Source: Cynocephalus volans (Eukaryota; Chordata; Mammalia; Dermoptera; Cynocephalidae). Taken from it: a DNA stretch of 64,000 nucleotides. A program made the position numbers and the translations under genes. The stretch's first letter is position 1. Every line of letters begins with the position of its first letter. The DNA lies in the NCBI RefSeq assembly GCF_027409185.1, contig NC_084462.1, forward strand, positions 29,301,577 through 29,365,576. Direction: 5' to 3'. Positions 10,537 to 21,860 of this stretch are shown here, one piece after another. A model generated the notes under the pieces. That model was given only the letters and a program-made list of their open reading frames with translations, had not been told where the DNA came from and did not search any database.

Positions 10537-12161
10537 GGATTGGCAGAGTTCTCCATGCTATGGCCCCTCTCCATGCAGCTGATTATCACAGATCAGGGGG
10601 TGCCATCTGAACCCCAGGGACACCAGCGAGGGTCTCACTGGGACCACTTCCTGCACCCCGGGTCTCTCTAGCCTCCCTCCACCCTGCCGCCCCCAGCTGG
10701 TGGCACTACCTCAGGGGCATAGGACAGCATGCACCCCAAACTCAGGACAGGCTCCAAACCTGTAGGTTTCACACTCAAGTTACCAGAACATCTGGTCCCA
10801 AGAAGCAGCACAATCAGACACTTTGAGCCTCTCAGACACCACAGGCTTGGAGCCTGTGACCTTGCTCTAGGGACCTTGTGTTCGGGAACCTCCTTGCTGC
10901 CTAAAATCAGGCAGAGCACGGCTACAAGAGGAGCTCAACAGTGCACATGGGACCTGAGTCATCAGTCATCTCCATCAAAAAGCAGCCCAGAAATGTTGGT
11001 TGTCGAGGGTGCAGAGAAGAAAGATGGGGGCTGGGAAGATGGTTGGGTAGAAGGAGGAGAGGAAGACGAATTTGTGGTTATTGTACGTCTCCAGGCAGAA
11101 TAAGCACTGGCTGCCTTTTGAGGAAGAAAGGGTTTCTTTTGCCTTCCTCTGGTCACTGGGGCTGTGCCGGCCCACAGCTGTGCTCAGCAGGGAGTGGCTA
11201 CTTGATCAGGGCATGAGGGGGAGCCCAGTGTGAGGTCCCGGGCAGGGTTTCTCTCTACCTCTGCCCTGCTCGCCACAAAAGCCCAAGGGCCTGAAACCCA
11301 CCCCTCAAGTTGTCGATGACTCTTGTGACCTCACGGGGCAGTGATGACCTCACAGTCCTCCTCAGTTTCCATGGCAGGGTAACGACACAAACGTGGTGCC
11401 CTGTTCTCTACAAGACACACGTCGGTGTGGTTGCTTGCCAGAGAATGTGTGACCGCATCCTGTATATCCAGTGTAACTTGTCCTCTGTCCCTTGGAAGGG
11501 CAGCGCAGCAGGTAGGCCTGGGTCAGGCATCTGTACAAGAGGCACCGGTGTATACACAAGCTCACCTGGCTGCCACACGGTCCTTTTGAGCTTCCCCTCC
11601 ATACCCAGAACTTCCCCTGCCATCACTAGGACCAATGGCCTGGGCCCCTCGGGGACCCACAGTGCTCCTGCTCACCGCTAAGGGCAAGTGTTCAGAGAGG
11701 TTCTAATCTATAAATCTAGCTTTCCCCTTTGGGCTACAGAGGCTTCCATTGACTCTTTCTTGATTGGCCTCTTAGCAAAAGCCAAGTGTGCTTTCGTGGG
11801 CAAGTGAGCATTTGAGGAAGAGCTGGTACAGGTCGCTCATGAACCTCACCTTCAGATCCAGGCGCCTTCACCAGGCTGTCATGTAGACACGTGCATGGGC
11901 CCCTCAGACAATTCAGACCAGTCTGAGCTGCTGAGTCTGGGGGAAAGGGTGGCGTCACAGCCAGGAAGAGCAGAAGAGCCAGAGGGAGTGACGAAGTGCT
12001 GCTGAGACCGGAGGCCTAAGGACGTGGCATCTCGGGGGCTTGGGTTGCTGGGAGAAAGCTCCTTGAGCCTAGACTTGGTACCCAGAACCTGGCTCTGAAC
12101 CTCCTGGTCACTCTGCCTCAGTATTTGACCTTTAGAAAGTATTAGGAAATCTAGATAAAAT
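10537..12161. other. No gene recognised upstream of the putative exon
   Basis: GC-richer, repeat-poor sequence with many short open stretches on both strands. It could hide upstream exons of the exon at 12.8 kb. For example, GT donor-like sites follow plausible exon-like text near 11510. I cannot support any single exon. Confidence 0.35.
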
Positions 12162-12170
12162 TATCAGAGG

Positions 12171-12269
12171 GCTGGCCTGTAACCTACGTTGGTTAGACAT
12201 GGTGTAATGGCACCAAAGTCAAGGGTTCAGATCCTTTCACCACCCAGTTGCCCCCCAAAACAAAACAGG
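12171..12269 (+). mobile_element. tRNA-Ile-derived SINE, monomeric
   Basis: The element starts 'gctggcctgt' and carries tRNA-Ile text ('ttggttagacatggtgtaat', 'caccaaagtcaagggttcag'). That includes a B-box-like GGGTTCAGATCC. It ends in CCCCCC plus an AAAAC-type tail. A 9-bp duplication TATCAGAGG flanks it at 12162-12170 and 12270-12278. The A-box region is degenerate. Lineage-specific SINE; see also the dimer at 62.8 kb. Confidence 0.75.
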
Positions 12270-12759
12270 TATCAGAGGACTGGAGTTCAGTGTGGTTAAA
12301 GCAGGCAGCATGAACGGGCCTAAGAAGAGCTGCCAAGGTCAGAGGGGTTCTTAATCCTTTTTTCTTTTGCCCCAGAATATTGACTTGAGACTAACTGATT
12401 TATATTAGATCGTTTCTGAAACTTGAAAACCATTTCCATTAAAGCCTCTGAAGTGACAGACCATAAGAAATGTTTTCTCAGTTGTGAAAGGGACAGACTG
12501 AGGGGGTCCTGACTGCAATTGTTTTGAGGTTCTACTGTTGTCTCCGGGAACGGGAAACAGATATTCTGGTCTCCCGCTGCTGCCATCGGCTCCCCAGAAT
12601 TGCCTGTGCAGCCAGTGCTCCTTCTCTAGGGGACCCACGGAGGGGATGGGCCGAGGCTGTGCTTGGGGCGCCAAGCAGATAAGAGGGCTTCAGGCAGAAA
12701 CAGGAAGATGTGTGAGAGGGGAGGGCTTGACAGCACAATGTAGAAAGCACAAACGACTG

Positions 12760-12784
12760 ACCAGTTTTGTTTCTCTTTCCACAG
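12760..12784 (+). other. Candidate splice acceptor
   Basis: A pyrimidine-rich run 'ttttgtttctctttccacag' ends in a consensus CAG at 12782-12784, directly before the proline/serine-rich exon. It agrees well with a mammalian 3' splice site. Confidence 0.6.
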
Positions 12785-13176
12785 CTGTGCCTCCCACTCC
12801 TCCTCCTCCACCTACCGTGTCCTCTACCGTGTCCTCTACCATGTCCTCTACCACGTCCTGTACCACGTCCTCTACCATGTCCACTACCATGTCCACTTAC
12901 CGTGCCCACTACCACGTCCTTTACCGAGGCTGTGGAGAAGCCCAGGTGGGCTGGCATGGGGAGACGTACTGCCTGGTTGGCGGCTACCGGCTCTATGGGG
13001 ATGCTCCTTTGGCCACCCCAGCAAAGGCCGAAGCGGAGAAGCCAGCCCCCAGATGGGCTCCCAAGAGACCTCGAGCTCCAGCTAAGCCAGACATGGACCT
13101 AGGTTGTCCTAGCCCAAAAATTGGGCGCTTGTGGCATGGTGGCAAGAGGCTGGCCCCGCAGAAGCTTGCTGGCTGA
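12785..13176 (+). CDS. Unrecognised protein, putative 3'-terminal coding exon
   Basis: The exon runs from a good acceptor to a TGA at 13174-13176. About 570 bases of 3' UTR and an AATAAA signal follow. It opens with a low-complexity segment made of 12-nt repeats. It then encodes a non-repetitive part with a Trp/Gly/Tyr-rich stretch (containing VGWHGETYC and GGYRLYGD) and a basic Pro/Ala/Lys-rich tail (PKRPRAPAKP, then GCPSPKIGRL). In the frame of that C-terminal part, the repeats read as Ser/Thr-rich. In the next frame they read as Tyr-x-Val-Leu tetrads, which continue across the shift into the C-terminal part (YHVLYRG). A single extra T at about 12897-12898 separates these frames. It is therefore either a frameshifted allele or pseudogene, or an assembly error. 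I do not recognise the family. The tail looks nuclear-localised, but that is inference. Upstream exons are not identified. Confidence 0.5.
12811..12915 (+). repeat. 12-bp coding minisatellite (TCCTCTACCRTG-like), about 8.5 units
   Basis: Units follow the pattern T-C-C-T/A-C/G-T-A-C-C-A/G-T/C-G. One unit, ending at 12902, has 13 bases, which shifts the frame. Codon-multiple length fits a coding repeat. Confidence 0.8.
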
Positions 13177-13751
13177 GCCTCTGTGTAGTTTAACAGCCTC
13201 AGACAGCTAATGCCTCTTCTGCCATGACCTCCACTACCAACCACTGGAAATCCAATCTGCCTGAGCCGTCCTCAGCCTGGAGCCCCTTCCATCCTAACTG
13301 ACCATGGGCAAGGAGCCTCAGAAACGAGGTCTGAAGAGGCTGCTTTGAAGATCCCAGGGCGGAAGCTGGCCTGAAAGAAAACCCTGACTGACGTTCCTCT
13401 GCTCAATCCTCTAGAGTCCTCCTTTCTTGAGCACAAGAAAGTCTGCACTGCAGAGAGAAGGTTCAGAGTGGCCTAGCAGGGCCACCTCTACCACACGGTC
13501 TCCTGTGCTAAGTCATTGGCACCAATCACCAGCACACACCAGGAGGGGCTGGGCTTCCTGCGACTGAAAGCAGCAATCTGCAGCTTCCCAGGGAGCCTCC
13601 AACCTGGGGTCTCAGGAGGCAAAATAAAGACACCAGGGAGAACTGCTACCTGGAGCAGGAATAGTGTGGAGAAAGCTGACCAACGTCCCTCTGAGGCTCA
13701 CACGCTGCCTTATTACCAGCCGTTCATGACCCAGTGGGGTTCCTATTGCTC

Positions 13752-13757
13752 AATAAA
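13752..13757 (+). terminator. Polyadenylation signal AATAAA
   Basis: AATAAA lies in 'caataaaatt'. A GT-rich stretch (AGTGTGTGACTTG) begins about 20 bases downstream, as expected for a cleavage site. It is the likely 3' end of the transcript carrying the exon at 12785-13176. Confidence 0.5.
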
Positions 13758-14057
13758 ATTATTTTCTGTAATAGTGTGTGACTTGACATCCAGTTTTTCC
13801 ACACAGCCAAGCCCCAAACCTCCCTGTTCCCTTGAAGTACATTCCCACATGAAGGACCCGGTCCTGTAAGATGTTTTGCCTTCAGAAAGGATACTGGGAC
13901 GTAGCTTCTAACCGTGTGACTCCTGACAGGATGCCTCTGAGCAGGGGCAGGACACAGACAGACGGTTCTTTAAGAAACGGGAGAGCCCGATGAGAGTGTG
14001 CGCGTGTGTTAGGAGAGGAGGGCCGGACTGGGAAGACGCTGTCTCATCTACCTACCC

Positions 14058-14245
14058 ACCCATCCGTCGACCCATTTATTCAACACATTTATTGAGCACC
14101 TGTTATATACCAAGAACTGTGGTCGTTGCTTGGGATATGTTGGTTAATGAGATGATAGAAGCCCCTCTCCTCAAGGCTCCCACAAGCTAGAGGAATAGAC
14201 AAATAGGAAAAACATAATTGCAGGTAGTTAAAATTGCTATAAGGA
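14058..14245 (-). repeat. L2 3'-end fragment
   Basis: 'catttattcaacacatttattgagcacctgtt' and 'cctctcctcaaggctcccac' are the minus-strand L2 end and its usual continuation. Confidence 0.8.
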
Positions 14246-14665
14246 AAAATCAAACAGGACACGAGGACAGAGTGATGAGGGGTGCTGTGTGACACAAGGC
14301 CATCAGGGAAGGCTTCTTTGAGAAGGTGATATCTCAGCAGAGATGGGAGTGAGGGAGTGCCACGAGGAGCTGGGAGGAGAGCCTTCCTAGAGGAAACACC
14401 AAGTGCAAAGACCTGAGCTACGAATGAGGCTGACCTATCCTAGGACCAGCAAAAGGCTAGATTGGCCAGGCAGGAAGGACAGAGAGGGCTGAAAGGTGTG
14501 GCTGGAGAAGTAAGCTGGGGCCAGACCACAGCAGGCCTTGTCTGCTGTAGTGAGCAGAGTGGATCTCACTTTAAGTGTGATGGAAAGTCATGAGAAGAAC
14601 TTGAACAGGGTAGGGAAGAGATCTGACGTAGATGCTAAAAAGATCACTCTGATGACTGCCGTGTG
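14246..14665. repeat. Ancient L2-associated mammalian repeat
   Basis: Shows the widely dispersed ancient text order 'gaaggcttctttgagaaggtgat', 'aagtgcaaagacctgag', 'ggccagaccacagcaggccttg', 'gatcactctgatgactgc'. It directly continues the L2 segment. The family name is uncertain; a further piece of the same family lies at 31.55 kb. Confidence 0.6.
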
Positions 14666-15620
14666 CCATGGTGCTGGCTGTTACCTGTGGAATGTCTCAG
14701 CAGTTGAGGGGACAGTTGGTCCTGCGGAGTGGGGGTGGGCGAGCATTCAGCAGAGAAGAAACAGCACACCTGCCTCAGCAGCCCAGAACAGGAGGTGACA
14801 CTCTCAGCCACTCATAGCCCTCAGCCCAGGCAAAGCCACCACCCCGTGGACAGCACACACGTCCTTAGGGACTATGGCCGCCCATCTGCTGCTCCTCCCC
14901 CTGACACACATACCTTCAAGGCCAGGAAGGGTCCTGAAAACTTAAGATGTTCTCCTAACCTGGCTTAGAGGAAAGAGGTACGGTCCCAACTGAGAGTCTC
15001 AGTTAACCCACCACAACCTCTCTCGATACTTGGTGTGACTGAGGCAGATTTGTGGCTCTTAAAGGGGCCAGATAGGTTGGTGTTTTCCAAGATGAAGACA
15101 GACTCACCTGGGGTTCCTAGGAAAGAGACATCCCAGCACCCACATCAGTCCAAGTAAGGTTTTGGAGTGGGGCCTGGAAATCCACTGTTCGGAAAGCATA
15201 ACATAACTACCCGGTTGTAGGAACTACAGGAGACAGAGGAAAATGTTAAATGACACCATGGGATGCAATCAACACACTCCAAAACATAGGAAACTCTAAA
15301 GGGCAAGGACATGTTTTTTTTCAACAAGTAAATTGCTAGGAAGAAAAAAGAGGGAAGAGGAACCTACAGACTGAGCCATAACAACCACATGCAAGGGGAG
15401 GGGGTTGGTGTCTTATCTACATTGTAAATCAAACAAATCAATTATTTCTAAGTTGGGCAATCATGATAGATAATCTATGATATTAAAGAAGTGTTGCTAA
15501 CTTTTTTAGGTGCCATAATGGTATGGTAGTTGTCTTTTCAAAAGAGCTCTTACCTTTTAAGGATGCATGCTTAAATATGGATGAAGTAAAAGTCTGTGAT
15601 TTGCTTTAAAGTCATCCGTA
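14666..15620. other. No gene recognised
   Basis: Unique-looking sequence of mixed composition. Nothing codes convincingly. 15400-15600 is AT-rich. Confidence 0.45.
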
Positions 15621-15770
15621 GTCTACAGTCATACCAGCTGAATGCACCCATCTCGTCTGATCTGGGAAGCTAAGCAGGGCCAGGCCTGCTTAGTACTTAG
15701 ACGGGACACCAACTAGGAATACCGAGGGCTGTAGTTTTAAAACAAACAAAACAAAACAAAATGAAACAAA
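15621..15770 (+). pseudogene. Retroposed 5S rRNA-derived copy
   Basis: Positions 15621-15737 track 5S rRNA almost end to end: 'gtctacagtcatacc', 'catctcgtctgatctgggaagc', 'taagcagggccaggcctg', 'gtacttagacgggacacc', 'ctgtagttt'. Internal promoter elements (box A, intermediate element, box C) are near-intact with a few changes each. An A-rich tail with AAACA repeats follows (about 15738-15770), the mark of L1-mediated retroposition. The length of 117 nt is close to the 120-121 nt of the real gene. It is either a 5S pseudogene or a member of a 5S-derived SINE family. Confidence 0.85.
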
Positions 15771-16427
15771 CTGTAGACAGAGGTAGGTGAGGGCATAAAT
15801 GAAACAAGATGAGACATCAATTGATAGTTGCTGAAGCTCAGTGATGGCTATATGGGAATTAAATATACTCTTCTCTCCCTTCTTTTCTATATGTTTGAAA
15901 TTTTTCCTAATAAAAAGTGAAAAACATTAAAATTCCTCAGGGGCAGCCAGATGTTCAGCCAGATTTGGAATCGGTGAGAGTTTAGATGGCCGGCTTCACT
16001 AGCGACTGGGAGCCATGGAAGCGACGCAGAGCAGGGCAGGCTTTCCCCGTCCAAGCAGGAAGCTCCGGGGCAGGGGTGCCATCAGCAGCGTTGGCGCAGA
16101 AACAGGTGTGACAGGCCTCAGAGATGAGCAGGCGAGGTTGAGCACAAGAGACAGCAGGTCTGAACTTGAGGCTGGATGTGAAATCACACATGCTGTCTAG
16201 CAGATGTCTGGTCAGGACAGGCTCCAGAGAACCTGGTGCCCACACAGCCCAGCGTTCTGTGTGCCTAGGCCAGCCACCTCGCTGCACACCCCAGCAGAGG
16301 GCCAGCACCAGTGGGTGATCAGTAAAGGAGGTCTGCACAAATGGATGGATGGAAGGAATTTGAGGCCTTTCCTGGTGGCAGAGGCAGCAGCTGGAAGTGG
16401 AGTAACTGGAGGAACCTCTGTCTGACT
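15771..16427. other. No gene recognised
   Basis: Starts AT-rich, then becomes GC-richer from about 15990. Overlapping open stretches at 15982-16338 on both strands lack domains or splice context. Confidence 0.4.
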
Positions 16428-16913
16428 TGGCTATGAGGGCGCCACTGTGATCATTTACCTGCCCAGCAGCTCAATTTTCTCACCCAGATAATGAGGCTGG
16501 TAAAAACCCTCCCTCATGGGCTATTGTGAGGACTGAATGGGCGAAAGCATGTCAAACAGGTAGCACAGCTCCTGGCACACGGTGACATTGGCTGCTCTCA
16601 TGTCACTGCTATCACATGCCCGTATTCTATGAAGACAGGTGAGGCAGCAGCCTCCTGGGTGCCAAGTCAACACACTCATCAACAAATGTTAGTAGGGCAT
16701 TTGCCGTGTGGCGGTGTAGGGCCATGTGCCAGAATATGGGGGTCGTGGCCTCACCAAGTGCACCTGCCAGCTGCAGCAGCAGACACCACTACAGATGGCT
16801 ACAGTAGGAGGAGGAGGAGCGAGAGGTCCCAGCAAAACTTGAGCCTGCCAGTACCAAGGGGCTTGCCCATGTCCCCACCTTTAGAGAGAGGGTATGTCAC
16901 CAGAGAGGCTTTG
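16428..16913 (+). repeat. Local duplication, copy B
   Basis: Second copy of the 10054-10536 block (offset 6374 bases). It includes the same MIR at about 16460-16610 and the same CAGCAGCAGACACC and GGA-rich text. Downstream of 'ggctttg' the two loci diverge completely. No A-tail or target duplication is obvious, so this is DNA-level duplication rather than retroposition. Confidence 0.85.
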
Positions 16914-18229
16914 AATATGAGAAGCTGGAATTTAAACCCCACTGGTCACACAGGTAATGTTGGGAGGGTGTGTGAGTCCTTCAGAAACACATGCAAATGT
17001 CCTTTCTTTCTGCGTGCCCGCGCTCTAATCACCCGAGAGTGAGTATGGCCCGGGAGCACTTCCTGCACACTCTCTGCAGCCTTGGTGGGCGCATCTGTGG
17101 CCTCTTGCATGTTTGGCAGGCCTGTCACATGCCTGCACCCACCCGGAGACACTGAACCAGAGTGTTTTTGACGTGGACGGGATACCCCTGAGCTTCTGGA
17201 CAGCTTTGAGCAGAGAATTCTTAATCCCAAAGCAAAGGACATCTTTCTGTACCCCAGGCACTGAATAAATCAGTGGAGATCTCAAACTCCATAATTCTAA
17301 CAGAGCCATCTCTGATGGCTGTGGCAATTTGCTCTCTTGTGGGTTAGTGACCAGCTATAATTGATGAGGAAACTGACAGCTCTTTGTCTTCTTTCACTAC
17401 ACTTGTGGTTTGGCAGCTGGCTTATTCTTTATCTATTGCCTGTGACTCTCACTCTCTCTCTCTCTCTTGCTTTCCCTGGGCACTTGTGGAGCAGATGTAT
17501 CTCCTCCTCTCCCTACAGACAAGATCTATAAAGCCATAACATGTTTTTAATGCAATTCAGCTTTTTGAAAAATGCATAATTGGAGAGTTCCAAAATAATT
17601 AGTTTATTATAGTGGGTCTGTAAAAATGAACTTGCATCTCATTTATGAGCCATTAGATCCCATGTTCTATGGGGCTGATTGCTATTAATGCCACTAGCAT
17701 ATAATTTAGCATACTTTATTAAAATATGTCACAGTCGAGCATCTCTTGCTCCCAGCCCCCACGTCTGGGGCTGGGCTGCGTTGTGGAGCTGAGAATTCTT
17801 CCTACAAATAGGCCTCCAGCTTTTGCTACATTTGTCCCCTCCCCACCCCACACCCTTCTTGAGTCACATTGTGAGGCCTCCTTCCATGATACCATTTGAC
17901 ATTTATTCCATTTCTTTCAGGAACAGTTCAGCAAAAGAAAGAACTAAAGCATCGATAGGAGGAGGAAGGAAGAAGAGAAAAAAATCCCGAACACAAGAGG
18001 GGTGGCATGGCCCCTGGGTGCAGGATCATTGTTCCGGGGAGTAAGAACAATTAACACCTTCACAGGCACAAATGTGGACTTTTTCAGGTAATATAATAAA
18101 AATCAAAAATATTTGTCAAAAATATTTATTGCTTATCTTGGATGTAGAGGGGGCACATTCCCTTACTTGAGTTGCTGATGGTCTGGTAGGAAACAAGGAT
18201 AAGATTTGACAAATTTGTACAAGAGGTTA
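16914..18229. other. No gene; AT-rich block may be a conserved element
   Basis: A short CT run lies at about 17446-17468. From about 17540 to 17740 there is a repeat-free AT-rich stretch with many TAAT/ATTA cores (for example 'aaaataattagtttatta' and 'catataatttagcatac'). This composition is typical of developmental enhancers; it is an inference only. A weak L2-like fragment is at 18115-18235. Confidence 0.4.
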
Positions 18230-18558
18230 CAGGAGTCTGCCTTTATCAGTGGTTTCACTTTCTGAGATTTCAGTTACCCTCGGTCAACCACTGTCCCCAA
18301 ATAGGTGAGTATAGTACAGTAAGATACAGTATTTTGGAAGAGAGAAAAAGACAGAGGGCATTCACATAACTTTTATTATACTATATTAAAATTGTTCTAT
18401 TTTATTATTACTTACTGTTGTTCATCTGTTACCACGCCTAATTTATAAATTAAATTTTACCATAGGTATGTATGTATAGGAAAAAATATAGTATATGTAG
18501 GGTTTGGTACTATCCATGATTTCAGGCATCCACTAGGGTCTGGGAGAGGGGACTACTG
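18230..18558. repeat. MER2-type Tigger DNA transposon remnant
   Basis: Begins TA|CAGGAGTCTGCC and continues 'ggtttcactttctgag', 'tttcagttaccctcggtcaacca'. It ends '...ggcatccactagggtctgg' and 'ggggactactg'. The two ends are inverted relatives. Length about 329 bp. Confidence 0.8.
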
Positions 18559-19264
18559 TCATAATAACTCCATAGCAAAAGCCTAAGAAGGAAATTGGAA
18601 TCTTCTGCAGTCCTGGCATGCTGGAGGGCTCTGCTCTGGAGAGGGCAAAAATGCAGGAGAGGGGCAGGTCGGAGCAGATAACAACAGCTCTTCAGCACTC
18701 CCTTAGCCCCACGCCCTGGGTTGGGGATAAGAAGGAAAGCCTGCCCCAGGTGGGTGCTGGAAGGGGAAGGGGGCCACAGCAGGCTCTGTGTGCCTGAGCC
18801 CAGCATGTGATCTGCCTGTCCCCAACTGCAGCTCCAGGGACACTCAGCTTCAGCAGGAAATGATGTCCCTTTCTCCTTGTGGAAATGTCATCCAGAGGAT
18901 GGCACGAAGGTAGCAGGGCGTCTTCAGGCAAAAGCCCCAGAGCCTAGCATACAGTATGAGAAGATAACTCTGCCTTCTTTCCTTATAGGCTTGTTACTGA
19001 AGAATGAGAAATTTTGCCTCCTTTCTCCTCTTAAGAGGGCAAGTTGGGCATTTTCATTTGTTGGTCTGGGCTTACTCCAGAGATAAGAGACTTCCATTTT
19101 TTTTGAGAAGCAAGGCTCATAGAAACAAACAGCTGCACTGTCACAAAGAAGAGGTGTAAACAGTGGGGCCTGGACTTTGGGGCAGGGTGATTTCTGAGAC
19201 CAGGAGAGGATGTAGATGTGATGGTTTTGTTACCAGAGAAGAGGGTCTGGGAAGGTCGGATACC
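18559..19264. other. No gene recognised
   Basis: Moderately GC-rich, unassigned. Short open stretches on both strands lack support. Confidence 0.4.
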
Positions 19265-19890
19265 TGACCTCAACCCTGTCCTCTGTCAGGTTCTTGACAC
19301 TGCTATAGGAAAGAATTCAAGGGCAGAATCAGAGTAGAAAGAGAAAACAGGTTTAATGTAAAGAATAAGAAATACACACGTCACAGGCAAGGTGCAAGCT
19401 GGCTCTAGAGTGAGTAGCAGCCTCTTTTGTCCTGGCTTCCATCTTTTACAGTTAGCTATCTATACATATTCATGCTACCATGAATATTCAACTAATGGGG
19501 GGTGGTTCCCAGTTACGTAACTCTAGCCTTGTCCATGCTCTGTTTGTTTCTTTTGGATCATGCACGGTGGTCAAATTCCAGCACATACACTGAGTATACT
19601 TGAAATATGCTCAGTGCTCTCTAGGCCTCCAGTGGAAAGTCATTCAAGGACAAACTCCTTTCTACTGAGCATGCTCAACCACTGAAATTGATCCAACTTG
19701 CCTTCTGTGGTCTCAATCTTCCTAGGTTGTGCTCTGAAACCAACATGCAACAGTGACTCTCTTCTGGCTCAGGGCCCAGGAGAGGGGTCTGAGCTCCAGG
19801 GGGAGTGCTTTGAGGCTCAGAGGAGTGCCTGAGTGCCAGACTCTGGGGAACTGAAAATCTCCTATCTCAGTTTCACACTTTGAGTAACTC
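19265..19890 (-). repeat. Possible endogenous retrovirus LTR
   Basis: The left part ('ggttcttgacactgctatagg', 'gaaagaattcaaggg', 'agaaaacaggtttaatg') resembles the U5/R end of class I LTRs read on the minus strand. Boundaries are vague and no internal retroviral sequence is attached, so it would be a solo LTR. Confidence 0.35.
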
Positions 19891-21860
19891 TATTGTCTGC
19901 TCTTATGTGACATCCTCAGATGGGCAGGACCCTTGAGAGAGATGTTTAAGGTTGGAATCCTAATCATCATGGTCGTGGCAGCTCCCAAAAAGGACTTATG
20001 AAGGCTGATCTGGGGGGTGTGCATTATCAGTTATGAAGTCCTTTGGCCTTGGCAATACCATGTGGACTTGGATCATGAGCATCTCAGACCAGGGCCCTTC
20101 CCAGAATGCGTGGGTGGCTTGCACCTCCCCTGCCCCATAAGTCTTGCTTCACCCTATGGAAGAGGAAGGGCCTGTTGAGAGCTGATACCTGTATCTAAGC
20201 AATCTAGCCAAGGGTTCTTAAAGCCTAAATTAATTTCACTAGGAAAAGAAAATAGCATAATAGCTTTTGCTCCTGAGCATTGTGGAGTCGATTCTGTGAT
20301 GTAGACAAAGCCTTGGAAGGAAAACTGGCTCATGGGACTCTAGTGGGTAGTGCGATTTTACAGGACTCACCGGGGAGAACCTCTACAGCCCCGGACACTG
20401 TAGGGGGATACCTACGATATTGAATTTCACAGAATTAAAACATTTCGACTTTCACCAAGTGATTTTTTTTGTAGCTGCCTTACTTCTAATTAATAAGAAC
20501 TGTTTTATAAAAAAGCAATTCGTTAAGCAGTGGGATATATTAAAAGGGTGCCAAAAAAGAGAATAAGAATAAGAATGAGGAGGAGGAGAGAGGGAGGAGG
20601 AGGAGAGAGGAAGAAAAAAGAGGAGAGAGACAGAAAGCAGCAAAATATACCTGGCTGGGTCACTGGTGAGCACTGTAGTTTTGCATAAACAAAACATTTC
20701 TGAGTCCTCCACTTTCTATATCTATGATATAAAATAATGGGACTGTACTAAATCTTTACTTCCAACACAATCTTATGTAAAAACCCACTATATGCAACAG
20801 ACAGCAGTGGGGCTGCTTAGATGGAAGAGGTCTGTGGTGCATGCTTGTGTGCATGTGTGTGTGTGCGTGTGTGTGAACGCAAAGACGTTAATTCTGTTTT
20901 GGGGCACGTCGGAGCAGCTCTGTGTGTCCAGGGAGTCTCTCTTCGTCAGTGCGTGGATGCTGTCCAGAAGGCATGTGGGAGAGGAGAGAGAAGAAGTTGC
21001 TGCTGATTCCTGGCTGAAGGGCAGGGGAGCTGTGTGGGGGTCAGGAGTCACCCAGCTGGCCCAGAGTGAAAATGCGGGAGTGACAGAGACAATGTCCAGA
21101 CCTCACACCGACGTCAGGTGAAATCAAAGTATCTGACATATTTGTGACTGGTCTGCCGGTATCATTTCCCAGAGGGTGGAAAAGCTAATAAGGGGAAACT
21201 GCTACTCGGGGCTTAACTCCAACCAGCAGAGTAAACTTGGTTGGTGAGTGGAAGTGGCTGCAGTCCTGGGAATACTGAGCATGGAGTTTGAGGTGACCAG
21301 GGTGGGCTGGGGTCCCTAACATGAGAGATGCTGTGTGGGCCCTCCTGGGTATCAAAAGGCTCGGAAAAAGCAGTTGGCGCTGCTCCAGGAGGCTGCACAA
21401 CCTAACAGGGCTCCCAGCACCGAACACACCATTTCATGCGGCCCCGAAGAAGAAGGAGGGGAGAGCTCGTGAGAAAACGTCTGCTGAGCCCAGGGGAAGA
21501 CAGCACACTGAAGGAGGGGAACGAGGACGTCTGCAGGGGGAGCATCATGAACAGAGGGAGCTGCCGAAAAGGCTGAGCAAAATAGGAAAACCAGGGTTTT
21601 CGGATTATAATTAGAGCGGATGAAGGGTCAGCTCTGTGCAGGGCCCCTGCCTGCCCTGATGGGGTGGTGAAGCTGGATGCACAGGGGTGCAGGTGCTGTG
21701 GCCCCCATGTGGTTTCTGTCCCTTCCTTCTGGAAGAATGGATTTTGCACTGAAAATGGGAACTGGGGCATTGCCAAGGAATAATGCAGGCCCCCAGCAGA
21801 GGAGAGGCTAGATTCCCTGAGTGAGAAGCAACAGGACAGGTAGAGAGCAGGGTGCCAAAT
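19891..21860. other. No gene; two simple-sequence tracts
   Basis: Contains a polypurine (GGA/GA) tract at about 20575-20632 and a short GT run at about 20847-20875. The rest is unassigned. Open stretches at 20792-21121 and 21321-21776 lie in or near simple sequence and show no domains. Confidence 0.45.

Noticed and set aside
10255..10671. 138-codon frame, with a similar 137-codon frame at 16629-17042
   Set aside because: Similarity between the two reflects the local DNA duplication containing MIR and L2 sequence. The frames diverge right at the duplication edge and read through repeats, so conservation here is not evidence of coding.
12532..12957. 141-codon minus-strand frame with Gly-His-Gly-Arg repeats
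   Set aside because: It is the antisense reading of the 12-bp repeat of the plus-strand exon; no independent support.
15621..15737. Functional 5S rRNA gene
   Set aside because: Several substitutions and small deletions relative to 5S rRNA, no T-run terminator directly after it, and an A-rich retroposition tail instead.
20575..20632. CRISPR-like or clustered repeat array
   Set aside because: Simple GGA/GA polypurine sequence in a mammalian genome; no spacer structure.
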